Shown: positions 48,138 to 58,880 of the stretch, piece by piece
Layout: each line of letters starts with the position of its first letter
Position numbering within the stretch: position 1 is the first letter of the stretch
Assembly (NCBI GenBank): GCA_012845835.1
Contig: JABAKD010000023.1
Location: forward strand, 24,197,046-24,261,045
Reading direction: 5' to 3'
Length of the DNA: 64,000 nt
Origin: Undaria pinnatifida
Lineage: Eukaryota; Sar; Phaeophyceae; Laminariales; Alariaceae
The notes under the pieces: model-generated
Told to the model about the DNA's origin: nothing
The model's database searches: none
Seen by the model: only the letters and a program-made list of their open reading frames with translations
Made by a program: the position numbers and the translations under genes

Positions 48138-50364
48138 ATCATTACTTGCGATGCAAGGTATGGGGATGGGTCCGACGTGTTCGACGTTCCGTGCGTGGAA
48201 ACGACGAAGGTCTTGTTCACATTGCGCTTCGACCCCACATTAACGACGATTTAAGTTGGCTTAGACGTGTGCTCAACTATCGAAGGGCTCGAAGTAGACA
48301 TATATGTTGGCGTCCTCAGTACGAGCATGCCACTATTGGCGAGAATAAGACGTCAACAGCGGGCAAGACGGGTGCTACCATGGAGGTGCACCAGTTTTTC
48401 TTCTGAGATACCTCAATCCAGGAGATTAAGATCTATCCCGAAAACATATTTGTAGAAATACGGAACTGGTACGGGATGGGAACACCATGGTCTACGTACA
48501 CAACGAAACCCACAACAAACACATAGGCTGTTTCCGACGATTTAGAGTTTAGGAGCCCGTCATTCAGAAATATTTCAGATAAAGTGCCTAGCACGCGCCG
48601 CAACGTATACCCATACTTAACGGCGTCTCTAAAAAAACATACGAAACGGCGACTAAGATTACGCCACGCGTGCGTCTCTTGCACCTTGGCGGAAAAAACG
48701 CAACATTTAAGGTTCAATCCCCGGGGGCATTCGGAGGCGGACTGCGCCGTTTCCTTCTCTCCCGAGGCGCGAGATGATCCGACGTTACGAGGCGTTGACG
48801 ATGACGGCAACGAATGTTTCTTGTGGAATAGGTCCATGGCGGGGACCAGAAACTCGTGAATCCACGGTATACCAGCTCCACAGATTCCGTCTATGTTGAC
48901 AAAGCGGTGCATTCAGCCGTTAACCCTGCCAGGTCGACCCTCGGCGATACGGATGACGACATGGACTCCGAACGTTCCGCAAAAGGCCGCTTGCGCAAGT
49001 TTGCACGAAGGGTTGAGTTTCGCTGAAAGCAAAGCAGACCTAGCAATGGCTCCTTGTTCCTACTGTAGATTCGCGATTCTCAGTTGGTACCTCGCCGACG
49101 ACGTTCATATCGACGTGAAACGACGTGACCATACGCCCCCACCATTGCTGTGACACAGACGCGACGTTATTACCCGAAGGACTTAAATGGCAAAAGCAAA
49201 TTTTGTATCAACATGACGACGACGTAATCTGCACCGCGCTTGTTGCTCCATTTCGTCAGGGTTCGGGCACATCATCAAGCAGATGCCTCGAGTGCTGGCG
49301 GAGTTCTTCCTTTACCAGTGCGTTGTATTGACAAACGAGTGCCTCTTGACTAGGACCTTTCTTGGCAAAAATCCAACCTTCGATGATTAAGCATTCGAGA
49401 CGGAGGACGTCCTCCTCGCGATGTGTAGGCGGGGTGGGAGCCCAAGTACCATTGATCGTAAGGAGGTGACAAGTGCTATGATCGGGAAACGACACGCACA
49501 TTATTCTCAGGGATAGGGGGGGAGAATCGTTGGGGTGTGGGGCGGTGGGCGGGGAACGGCGGACCGCAGGACAAGGGTTGGATAAAATTCTCTGGGGGTG
49601 GCGTGCTTAGCAGCAAAGAAACTATAGTAATTGTGACGTAAATGGGTAGTATTCGATGCCCGGTCTAGCCTCCCCTTGGCGGTGTGGTGCCCACGGACCC
49701 ACGAATCGTTGTCGACAGGTCGCACGACGAGGGTTGTTTAGGAGTGGCACAATAGCCGCTTTCACCGGGGAGTTTTTAGGGCTCGGAACGCCCATACCTT
49801 AGCCGGTAATAACGTGTACAACCTGAGTTAGGGCATGTTTGCATAGCGCCCGGTGCCCCGTCATGACGTCAAACAATGTTTTCCAGCGGAACCTGAGTCA
49901 TCAACGGAGCGGGAACGTGGTTCACACATGTCCACTGATGTTCACCACACAAGTTCCAATACTAATAAAACGAAAAAGAGAACATACACAGTTGGTACAC
50001 GTAGGGCCAAAACGACCCGAGAAAACGTCGGCGAGATATAACGTCTGCGTCAGACAACGATGGACGAAACGAGCAACCGCGCCATGGAATGTCAACGGCG
50101 GGCGCCGGTGAGGCGCTCTGATCCACACTGTCGTCACAATGTAAAGAACACGGCCGTGATATGTGGCTGGCGCGAGCCGGGCGTGTCATAGAAACACATC
50201 TGGGCGCTGCTGTGTAGAACATAGGCGACAAAGTTGTCCTTCCGTTCCGTTTTCAGCTCGGGAGCGGCACGGTGGTATCTTTTCACGATGTCTTCTAGCA
50301 AGGTTTCGGGTAATAGACTTAGCAACATCGCGTTTCCATTGTCATCGGTACTACGACCTCAATT

Positions 50365-50553
50365 TTGGTATGGTGGCGTCGGTGGCGGGCAGGGGGCGTG
50401 AGGTTGGAAGCACCCTATTACGCCGAAATCGACGCTGAGGAAGAAAGGGTTTTTCCGCGCTTACACAAGGGTATGGCGCTGGAGACAAACGTAACGCACA
50501 CCATCGAGCACATCAAACTCGAAAGATACGAAATACCTCGCCTGACAGGGTAG
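50365..50553 (+). pseudogene. Unrecognised ORF fragment in SD1B
   Basis: It reads RLEAPYYAEIDAEEERVFPR and then ALETNVTHTIEHIKLERYEI to a stop. Copy A (11,120-11,250) keeps the frame up to HTIENIKLEI and then has a stop. The frame is conserved for about 40 codons between copies. No family is recognised. Confidence 0.3.
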
Positions 50554-51236
50554 AACCAAGTAATTTATTGATGCGGCTGGCCGGTAACGCCTCCGTGCCT
50601 GCTGGCGGGCCGTTCATATTTTTGTTACCTGCTTGGGGGCGTTTCAAGCTTTTTGCCGCTGGTCCATCTGACTTCCGTGCCCGGTGGTGGGTTTTTGGTG
50701 TAGTATTCAACGTCACAGCTGGCGTTTCCTTGCAGATTCGGGCAGAGCTACTGTCCTTCTGTGCCAACAGCTGATGTTTTAGATGGATGCTGACAAGGTG
50801 CATCTTGCATTTGTTACCTTAGTATGCGTCAGACCTACCAACTTTCACTTTTTGCATGACCACTCGCAACCAGCTCTGTCTTCCTCGAACCTGTGGCACA
50901 ACCGGCAGAGAAAACACAATGCAGCATGCACAAGAACAGTACGAATACCATAATACTCCCGCCCGATCGTGTGGCATCACCTGAATGCTCCTGTGTGGAG
51001 CTCTGCCACGTATGGTCAGTCAGTGTGTTTCTCTGGGTGTGCTAATACTGGAATCCGGTTCGATTCGTATTTATTGGTTGACCCCTCTCGTGCCAGCTGC
51101 ATCGCAGCAGCCGGCAGCCAGTCAGTGGACGACCGACTGGTAAAATTGTGGCCTCGGGCCAAACCTTACCTCGGCCGACTCTAATGGTACTCGTAAGGGG
51201 AGAACAATATATTAGAAAAAACACATGATACTTTAC

Positions 51237-54150
51237 TCCCACGGAAGCATTGAAAAATTTACCCCATAGAATTGGAAGCTTTCGTGGAAGCTACTTCCAC
51301 GCAAGCTTACGCTATACTTCCATGACAAGTTGACATAAACCTTTTTATGTAAACCTCTTCCATGGATATGTTATTACTTTAAAACGGCGTAAATTCGTCC
51401 ACCAAAGATTTCATGGGAGTGCGTTTCAGTGGGAGCTGTCGTGGAAGCCGCTCAAATTGCGTGGAAGCTGCGGAAGCCTACGTGGAAGGAAAACGTAAAA
51501 TTCAGTGGATGCACCTTCCAAAATATCCTGGAAGCTACTTTCAAAGTTTCACGGCAAGCGTTCGGAAACGCTGTCGTCGATGCCGGTGAGCTTCCGATGT
51601 TTCGTGGAAGCTGCCGTTTGCTTCCATTCAACTAAAACCTAAAACCCTTTGGAAACGATTTCGTGGAAGTTTTCGAATCCGTGGACGTTTTTGTGGAAGC
51701 TTTGATAGGAGCTGCCGTGCAAGCTTTCGTCCGACTCTCGGTGAAACCTTTCGTCCGACTTTCTTAAATGTGTTAAGCTGACCTTCCGTGGAAGCTGCCG
51801 GTTGCTTACATGGAACTAAAACGTAAATAATCCGTGGAAAAGCTTTCGTGAACGCTTGATAATCCGTGGACGCTTTCGTGGAGGCTCCCGTGGAAGCTAC
51901 TTCCATGAAAGCTTTCGTGTAAGCTTTGGTGGAAGTTACTTCCGTCGAAGCTTTCGTGGAAGTTAGTTCCGTTGAAGCTTTCTGGGAAGTTACTTCCGTC
52001 GAAGCTTTGGTGGGAGTTACTTCTGTAGAGGCTTTCGTGGGAGTTACTTTATGCAGTTTTTCGGGAAACGGGGAAGCTTTCGTCGAAGCTTCCATGGAAG
52101 CTCTGGTGGAAGTTGCTTCCACGGAAGCTTTGGTGGAAGCTTTCGTGAAAGTTACTTCAATGGGAGCTTTCGTGGAAGCTTCCGTGGAAGTCAGGAAGGA
52201 TTCCGTGGACGCTTCCGTGGAAGATACGAAGGCTTCCGTGGAATGTTTTCCATGGTTTCGAGAAAGTTAGTTCCAAGAAAACCTTCTTGGAAGCTTTCGT
52301 GGTAGTTAGTTCCATGGAAGCTTCGGTAGAAATTACTTCCATGGAAGCTTTCGTGAAAGCTTTCGTGAACGTTACTTCCATGGGAGCTTTCGTGGAAACC
52401 TTCGTAAAGGTTACTCACATGGAAGCTTCCGTGGATGCTTTCTGTGGAAGTTACGAATGCTGGCGTGGACGGTACTTCCATAGGCTCGTGAACGTTACTT
52501 CCATGGAAGCTTTCGTGGAAGCTTTCGTGGAAGTTACTTCCATAGAAGCTTTCCGGGAATTTTTTTCCGTGGAAGCTTTCGTGGAATATTTCGCGAAAGT
52601 CACTTCCATTTGAGCTTTCGTGGATACTTTCGTGAAGGTTACTTTCATTAAAGCTTCCGTGCACGCTTCTGTGAAACTTACGAAGGATTCCCTGAAAGTA
52701 AATTACACGGAAGCTTTCGTAAAAGTTACTTCCATGGAAGCTTTCGTGGAAGATTTCGCGAAAGTCACTTCCATTTGAGCTTTCGTGGATACTTTCGTGA
52801 AGGTTACTTTCATTAAAGCTTCCGTGCACGCTTCTGTGAAACTTACAAAGGATTCCCTGAACGTAAATTACACGGAAGCTTTCGTGAAAGTTACTTCCAT
52901 GGAAGCTTTCGTGGAAGCTTTGGTGGGAGTTACTTCCAAGAAATCTTACGTGGACGTTTTGAAGGCTTCCGTCGAAGTACGTGAAGTTACTTCCATGGAA
53001 GCTTCCGTGGAGGCTTCCGTGGAAATTTTCGTGAACGTTACTTCCATGGGAGCTTTCGTGGAAGCCTTCGTAAAGGTTTCTTTCATGGAAGCTTCCGTGG
53101 ATGCTTCTGCGAAAGTTACGAAGGATTCCCTGAACGTAAATTCCATGGAAGCTTTCGTGAAAGTCACTTCCATGGAAGCTTTCGTGGAAGTTACTTCCAC
53201 GGAACCTTTCGTGGAAGCTTTGGTGGGAGTTACTTCCATGAAATCTTACGTGGAAGTTACGAAGGCTTCCGTTGAAGTATGTGAAGTTACTTCCATCGAA
53301 GCTTTCGCGAATAGTACTTCCATGGAAGCTTTCGTTGAAGCTTTCGTGGAAGTTACTTCCATGGAAGCTTTCAGGGAAAAAGTTTTTTCAGGAAGCTTTG
53401 GTGGAAGCTTTCGCGAACGTTATTTCCATTTGAGCTTTCGTGGAAGCTTTCGTGAAGGTTCTGTGAAAGGTACGAAGGATTCCCTGAACGTAAACTCCAT
53501 GGAAGCTTTCGTGGAAGTTACTTCCACGGAAGCTTTTGTGGAAGCTTTCGTGGGAGTTACTTCCATGAAATCTTACGTTGAAGTTACGAAGGCTTCCGTT
53601 GAAGTACGTGAAGTTGCTTCCATGGAAGCTTCCGTGGAAGCTTTCGTGGAAGTTACGTCCATGAATGCTTTCGTGGACGATTTCATGAAAGTTACTTCCA
53701 TTAAATATTTTGTGGAAGCTTTCGTGGAAGTTACTTTCATTGAAACGTTCATAGAAGCTTTCGGGGAATCGCTCGTGCAAATTACTTCCATGGAAGTAAC
53801 TTTCACCAAAGCTTTCGTGTAAGCTGTCGTGGAATGTTCTACGGAAGTTGCTTCCATGAAAGCCTCCATGGAAGCTTTCGTGAATGTTGCTTCCGTGGAA
53901 TTCACTTCCATGGACGTTTTCGTGGAAGGGTTACTTCCTTGGAAACGTTCGTGGAAGCTGCTTTGAAAGTTGCATCCATGGAAGGTTTTGCACGTTTTCG
54001 TGGAATTCACTTCCATTGACGTTTTCGTGGAAGGGTTACTTCCATGGAAGCTTTCGTGGAAGCTGCTTTGAAATTTGCTTCCATGATACGTTTCGTGGAC
54101 GCCTTCGTGGAATCTCCCGTGGAAGCTTCCGTGGAAGCTTCTATATATTC
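51237..54150 (+). repeat. 27-bp minisatellite array MS-B (in SD1B)
   Basis: Same unit and orientation as MS-A but about 0.8 kb longer. It contains higher-order duplications, for example a segment beginning near 52,590 (CGCGAAAGTCACTTCCATTTG) that recurs near 52,757. Frames stay open for up to 345 codons (52,785-53,822; SMEAFVEVTS repeats) only because the period is divisible by three. Confidence 0.95.
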
Positions 54151-54257
54151 CAAGCAGATGACAAACTTCAGGTGAAAATGAGTCGGAAGAAAGTTGATGG
54201 CTAAAGAAGACGATCATCTACGGTATGTGAAACAGAAGCTTAGGTGCGTCGGTAGAA

Positions 54258-55082
54258 TCAATCTTTGTCATCGGAAGACGACTCGTCGCTGGATGACGAA
54301 GCTTCTTCCTCGCCGGATGACGATGCAGAATCCGGCGTGTCCTCGTCGGAAGAGGATGAGGAACTGTCGCTGTCGGTGTCGTCGTCGATGGATATGATTT
54401 CAGGATCAGGTTCAGACGCAACGATGATGTTGGCAGCCCGTTGTGCGGTGTTGATGATTTCGTTCCGCGCATCCAGCGTAAATGCTCTTTGTCCTTCGTT
54501 GTCTTCTGGACGAAGCGGGGGTAATTCCCAGAACTGAGATATGGAGGTGGACACGTTAGGACTACGCACGTATGTTGATGTTGGACGGGCGCCCTCGCCG
54601 CTCCTTCCATCACGTGAATTTCTGCGACAATTGAGTGTTTCGTTCCTCCTCGCGCGTCGAAGTCGCCTTTGTTCGTTGCCTCGGTTCTGTTGAGCTTTCG
54701 AGTATTGTCGTGTTGACGGCATCGGAATGGGCAGTAGAGGTTTGGCGGGGTGCCGCGTATGATTGCGGCGGAAATGTAGATGCGTAGATGCGTAGTGTAG
54801 ATGCGGGTAAACATAATATGCGGCTGAATTTTGATTATGGAGGTTGTCTGCAGAAAATCCGCATATTTGCTCGTATGCGGCAGCGGGCATGGGGCATCTC
54901 AATGCTGTAATCTGCAGTGGGCATGACCAATCGTAACTACTTGACATGTTGTGACGACGTTTGATGAATGCATAAATAGGGTGGCGGTGTTTGTGTTGTG
55001 TAATGTCACGTCCATGCGCGTCGAAGCATGCACAACGAGTACAGAGATACAGAGTGGTGCCGAGGATGTTGGGCAGCACCAC
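54258..55082 (-). CDS. Hypothetical protein with Cys/His-rich N-terminus and acidic Ser/Asp tail
   Basis: 274 codons from the ATG at 55,080-55,082 on the minus strand. The N-terminus has TLYLCTRCACFDAHGRD and QHKHRHPIYAFIKRRH (a possible zinc-binding cluster). A basic middle follows (NEQRRLRRARRNETLNCRRN), then FWELPPLRPEDNEGQRAF, NEIINTAQRAANIIVAS, and a C-terminal tail of Ser, Asp and Glu (DDDTDSDSSSSSS ...). The distribution of charge and the long uninterrupted frame outside any satellite make this the best intact ORF in the window. It lies in the interval that differs between the two duplication units and has no counterpart at 14.1-19.8 kb. No family is recognised. An upstream exon is possible: a second minus frame reads LYGTYECNDALLVICHRHEH. 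Confidence 0.5.
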   Translation of the reverse strand: MVLPNILGTTLYLCTRCACFDAHGRDITQHKHRHPIYAFIKRRHNMSSSYDWSCPLQITALRCPMPAAAYEQICGFSADNLHNQNSAAYYVYPHLHYASTHLHFRRNHTRHPAKPLLPIPMPSTRQYSKAQQNRGNEQRRLRRARRNETLNCRRNSRDGRSGEGARPTSTYVRSPNVSTSISQFWELPPLRPEDNEGQRAFTLDARNEIINTAQRAANIIVASEPDPEIISIDDDTDSDSSSSSSDEDTPDSASSSGEEEASSSSDESSSDDKD

Positions 55083-55342
55083 AGCGGCTGAGGTCTACTC
55101 ATTTGAAGGTGTTCATGTCGGTGGCATATAACGAGCAACGCGTCATTGCATTCGTAGGTGCCATAAAGTGCACGTGATGAATGCACTTGCGTGGTTTCAA
55201 GTCGTGAAATGGACTATTGGGCGAGAGAGGCCAACAAATATCAAAAAATGATTTTTTTTAACCTCGCATGAACCGGATGCAATCATTAATCACGATGTGG
55301 GAGCCATTAGCTGAATCGTGATATTATATATAATATATTATA

Positions 55343-55588
55343 AAAATTAAAATACACTCCAGCTGTGAGATCGAAGATTTCGTCGAAACTCATCTTTGCA
55401 AGCTGTGTGTGATACTCCGATCGCGCGCATTACGAGTTGTGTGTCCTCATTAAGGATATAGGTCGGCGACTCCCCTTACAACTACAGTGTAGCTATCAGG
55501 GTCAACAGGATGATTTTAGTCAGTCTGTGCGCGGAAACTATAAAACCCGTTTCTGAGGGGGAAAAAATCTGACAGCTGTGAAGGGAAA
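55343..55588 (+). repeat. Dispersed repeat family R, copy R2
   Basis: Almost identical to R1 (797-1,042), although the flanks are unrelated. The minus strand encodes MSFDEIFDLTAGVYFNFYN. Confidence 0.9.
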
Positions 55589-55830
55589 GGGGGGCCTGGT
55601 TTTGATCAAAAGCGAGCGGGTTTGGAGGGGGGCGGGGGGGGGAGGGGGGGAAGGGGCAATTTGTGCATGTGAGCTATAAATTCTTTCGAGGGGATAACTC
55701 TGACGGTTTTGGCACCAGTATATTATTGGGGGCGGGGGGGGGTGGGGGGGGGGGCAGCTCAATATGTGCCTGGAAGCTATACTTTATTTTGAGGGGATAA
55801 ATGTGACATTTTTGAAATTAATACATCAGT
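55531..55830 (+). repeat. Three diverged ~110-bp modules (CTATAAA ... GAGGGGATAA ... CTGAC)
   Basis: AACTATAAAACCCGTTTCTG (55,537), AGCTATAAATTCTTTCGAGG (55,672) and AGCTATACTTTATTTTGAGG (55,775) are each followed by GGGGATAA-like sequence and TCTGAC/TGTGAC, then a G-rich linker. The first module is the end of copy R2, so R2 may be one unit of a longer tandem element. Confidence 0.55.
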
Positions 55831-55911
55831 TTATCATGTATATCCTGGGGTAATTCGTACAATCAGTGAGTAAAGAGAGTGTGGAGTGTTCGTGGGGGTG
55901 GGGTTGGGATG

Positions 55912-56090
55912 GGTTGGGGGGGGGGGGAAGGGTGAGGGGTGGGGGCGGGGAGGGGTGGGGGCGGGGGGGGGGGGGGGGGGGGGGGGGGGGCTTTAGGTGA
56001 GGGGTTTGTTATACGTGTGGTGCTAGGTCTAGGCGAAGGTGCGGGTGATGGGGAAGAAGGGGGCGTTCGAGGCGGGGGGGGGGGGGCGAA
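55912..56090 (+). repeat. G-rich tract with a 28-G run
   Basis: 55,963-55,990 is an uninterrupted run of G, flanked by many G3-G8 runs from 55,617 to 56,086. The plus strand has strong G-quadruplex potential. The poly-Pro frame on the minus strand is an artefact. Confidence 0.9.
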
Positions 56091-56799
56091 ACACATCGGC
56101 ATGGATGGCTCTCGAAAGATAATGATATATATATATATATAATATAATCAAGATGTGGGAGCCATTATTAGCTGAATCGTGATATTATATATATAATACC
56201 AGTAGACTATTATAGTCTATATATTTGGCCAAAACACAGGCTGCAACAGGTACAAAGTGGGAATCAAATTTGGACACAGATATGCAGCAGCACCTAACGA
56301 TTGTTTGTATTGATTCGTGGACGTGTGTAAGACGTTTCCTGGTGAAAGATAAACGAATTGAGTCGTGGTGCTTATTTTTCGAGCGTTGTACAGTGATGAT
56401 TGCGACGTGGAACATGGTGGCGGAGAGGCAGACAGACGGCAGGGATAACAGGTGCTTCTAGGAAGCGTGGCAGAAAAAATCAGATATGCCCATAAAACAA
56501 CAAGTACGTGGGCATCAAACTCAGACAAGTTCGCAGGAACCTCGGCGATTGCTCGCACTGTGCAGTCATGTGTTCCGAGGTGTGCCCTGGCGAAAGAGAC
56601 GCCTTGTTGAGAATGTTCTGGTCCAAGCGTTGTTTTTGTGCTAGTTTACGATGTGAATTACAGCGTCGGACACGCACAGCAAACAGACGCGAGCATTTTT
56701 TCAGGTGTGAGGATTATGTTTGTAGCACCTAAATTATAGCTCTATTTTGCCAATGAACGGGTGCCACGGGCATCAAAGGTTTGCTCCTTTTTTTGAGTA

Positions 56800-57299
56800 C
56801 AGTAGCGGCTACAGTTTAAGAGAAAATGTAATAAGAAAGTACGGGTTAAAGAGAGGTGAATTGGCTGGCACGAACAAAATCGATTTTAGAGAGAACTGGT
56901 CTTATGTCTAGGATTTTCTCTTAAACCGAGCTGCTGGAAATCTCACCACATAGTCATCACACGCATGACACACACAGCAGCTGCCGACACCATGCCCTGC
57001 GCAGCGGGCAGTCGCTGCACAGCTGTCCCCAACCACTCGCCAGGCCCACCGAAGTTCACAAATCACCAATGCAGAGGCGTCTGCGGGCAGTACCTCCATG
57101 GCATCTGCGGTGTGATGGACCCGCTCGGGACCAGCGAGATGCACCGCTTTTGCCACACCTGTGCGACCTCCCGCGAGAGTGAGATATGACTTGAGAGAAT
57201 ATTCTCTTATACCGTAGCCAACACAGTATATAAGAAAGCCGGATTTAAGAGAGGGAAACTGGGCTGGCACGTACCTCTCTTAAACCGTAGCCGCTACTG
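56800..57299 (+). mobile_element. 500-bp TIR transposon with TA target duplication
   Basis: It begins CAGTAGCGGCTACAG and ends GTAGCCGCTACTG. The terminal inverted repeats match over about 24 bp with one mismatch, continuing as TTTAAGAGA, and weaker inverted similarity extends inward (GAGAGG, GCTGGCACG). TA flanks both ends (56,798-56,799 and 57,300-57,301). SD2A at about 20,353 has GAGTAAAAAAAATGC, the empty site with a single TA. The TA duplication and CAGT-type tip fit the Tc1/mariner superfamily. At 500 bp it is non-autonomous, yet it carries a Cys/His-rich ORF. Confidence 0.9.
56965..57189 (+). CDS. Cys/His-rich small ORF inside the TIR element (zinc-finger-like)
   Basis: 74 codons: MTHTAAADTMPCAAGSRC, then NHQCRGVCGQYLHGICGVMD and HRFCHTCATS. 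The pattern C-x3-C-x5-H-x2-C then H-x2-C-x2-C is like a PHD/RING-type cross-brace zinc module. It is intact, begins with ATG and fills the centre of the 500-bp element. It could be a domain captured from a host gene or a remnant of the parent transposase. Splicing to outside exons is conceivable but has no support. Confidence 0.45.
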   Translation: MTHTAAADTMPCAAGSRCTAVPNHSPGPPKFTNHQCRGVCGQYLHGICGVMDPLGTSEMHRFCHTCATSRESEI

Positions 57300-57512
57300 T
57301 AAAAAAAATGCATTATGTCATCTACTATGTAGTCTATACCCTGGTATATAGATTCCCTAATATTGCAAGTTGACGCCAGAATTTTCGGCGTCCATTTTAT
57401 ATTTAATATATAGTCTAGACTATTTGGTCGTTGACGCCAGCAATTTCGTCGAAAGCAACAGGTCCCAATCTGTCTTGAGCACCAAGATCTTGAGAAGCCC
57501 CACCATATGGCC

Positions 57513-57755
57513 ATGGGAAACACGCCATGCTGTAGGATCGAAACACACGTGGATGGCCACCCAAGCCCCCACCCCCATTCGCTCATTCTTGAAACGCCAG
57601 CCAGCCTAATACCAGCCAGCGCAGCCAGACCAACCAGCTCACCGAAGAAGTGCCCACAGCACTGCACCTTTGCCACTCCAACGTTGGGTATAGCCCCCTC
57701 TGCAGCGATGGTGACTGCTACAATCTCGTCCGATGAGAGTAAGCACGAGCTGTAG
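57513..57755 (+). CDS. MGNTPCC ORF, SD2B copy, ending KHEL
   Basis: 80 codons from ATG 57,513. Identical to copy A in the first 25 residues (MGNTPCCRIETHVDGHP...), it continues after a 10-base insertion (GGTATAGCCC) to SAAMVTATISSDESKHEL and a stop. A myristoylation start combined with a KHEL end would be contradictory as targeting signals, so at least one is probably fortuitous. No homologue is recognised. Confidence 0.3.
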   Translation: MGNTPCCRIETHVDGHPSPHPHSLILETPASLIPASAARPTSSPKKCPQHCTFATPTLGIAPSAAMVTATISSDESKHEL

Positions 57756-58707
57756 TTTCCTATTTTTTCGGTCTGTAAGATCTACGAGCCGTGGCTGGTC
57801 AGCGAAGCCCTTACTTTAGACCCCAGCGCCGTCGGCTTCTCTGACCAATGCACGCGTCCTCTGATCCGCACCTGCCCCCGCGTTGCTGCATCCCATGCGC
57901 AAGCACAGATTTTTGGTAAAGCACCCGGCTCAAGAACAGTTCGGCGAGGTGGAGGCCTGGTCAGGGAATAATCGAGGCCAACCGAAAGGTCAGTCAGGGC
58001 ACTATCGATGCCTTGTATGCAGGGTGGACCTAGGGCATCCCGAAATGCTCGCCACACGCCAGCGGCAGCGTGTACCCTGTGCATGCATGCAGAAAGTGCA
58101 TTGCGCGCGCTTTGTGCATCGTTGCCATTAGCATGCGTGCTTCAAATTTTCGCCCGCGCTTTGTATGTCATGCTTAGATCGTGTGAAAAGGCAACGGCAC
58201 CCATGTTGTGCACATGAAGACAAAAAATCTTATGCCTTGTGTAGTCGACTGCTGCGCTCGGCCGGAAAACGCATGAAGCACGCAATGGCAGTTGTGAACG
58301 AACCAGACTATTAATAGGATACCCGGCCTACGCTCGACGCAAGCAAGAACGTCGCACAGTTTCTTCAATGGCGCGTGAACCTTGTCAGTACATGGACCGT
58401 GATACGCACACATGCCTCGAATTTTTAATCTGCCGTACATGTACACAAAATGCCATGCGTTCAAAATATTGAACGTCTGCCGTTAGACTTGGGAGGTGGA
58501 GACCCTTATCAGTGATCAATCAAATCAGGTTATTAAAATTGAACATAGTTGCTTCTGTGATTTAGAGGGGCACAAGTCTGTCCCCGGCAGTCGGTCTCCA
58601 GGATCGGGGTCCCAACCCGTCTGCCTTTGCAGACCAAATGCGTGCTATGAACAAGAAGAGCGCATTGCAAAAAAACATTAGTCTAGACTATATGCACTGC
58701 CTAACAT

Positions 58708-58880
58708 CAACCTGTTGACCCCGATAGCTACACTGTAGTTGCAACAGGAGTCGCCGACCTATATCTTTAATGAGCACACACAACCCGTAATACGCGCGAT
58801 CGGAGTATCACACATACCTTGCACAGATGAGTTTCGACAAAATATTTGATCTCACAGCTGGAGTGTATCAATATTTTTTG
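58708..58880 (-). repeat. Dispersed repeat family R, copy R4
   Basis: The SD2B counterpart of R3. The plus strand reads MSFDKIFDLTAGVYQYF. Confidence 0.85.

Larger units (their letters stand above)
43227..48142 (+). mobile_element. Copia-type LTR retrotransposon, complete ends, defective
   Basis: The element occupies 43,232-48,137 (4,906 bp) between two ATCAT target-site duplications (43,227-43,231 and 48,138-48,142). The LTRs begin TGTT and end CACA. The order gag, protease, integrase remnant on the plus strand, with integrase before any RT, is that of the Copia (Pseudoviridae) group. Frame-breaking lesions and loss of reverse transcriptase make it non-autonomous. The uninterrupted site survives in SD1A at 8,819-8,823, so insertion followed the duplication. 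Confidence 0.93.
40629..54150 (+). repeat. Segmental duplication SD1, copy B (interrupted)
   Basis: Homologous to 6,246-14,100. Its left part is 40,629-43,231 and its right part 48,138-54,150; the LTR element 43,232-48,137 sits between. Relative to copy A it has further 1-base deletions in the KDZ-like frame and a minisatellite several hundred bases longer. Confidence 0.93.
55281..56200 (+). repeat. Block bounded by a ~40-bp direct repeat
   Basis: GATGTGGGAGCCATTAGCTG followed by AATCGTGATATTATATATAA occurs at 55,294 and (with a TTA insertion) at 56,152. The first copy contains the inverted pair ATCACGAT / ATCGTGAT (55,289-55,296 and 55,315-55,322). Between the direct repeats lie family-R copy R2 and the G-rich tandem modules. 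Confidence 0.65.

Noticed and set aside
52785..53822. 345-codon frame of SMEAFVEVTS repeats, and similar frames in MS-A and MS-C
   Set aside because: The minisatellite period is 27 bp with few stop triplets, so both strands stay open by chance. No promoter, start context or splice support was seen.
54218..54814. 198-codon minus-strand frame overlapping the acidic-tail ORF
   Set aside because: The overlapping 274-codon frame has far more protein-like charge structure; this one is its shadow.
55863..56102. Poly-Pro frame on the minus strand
   Set aside because: Complement of a G-rich low-complexity tract.
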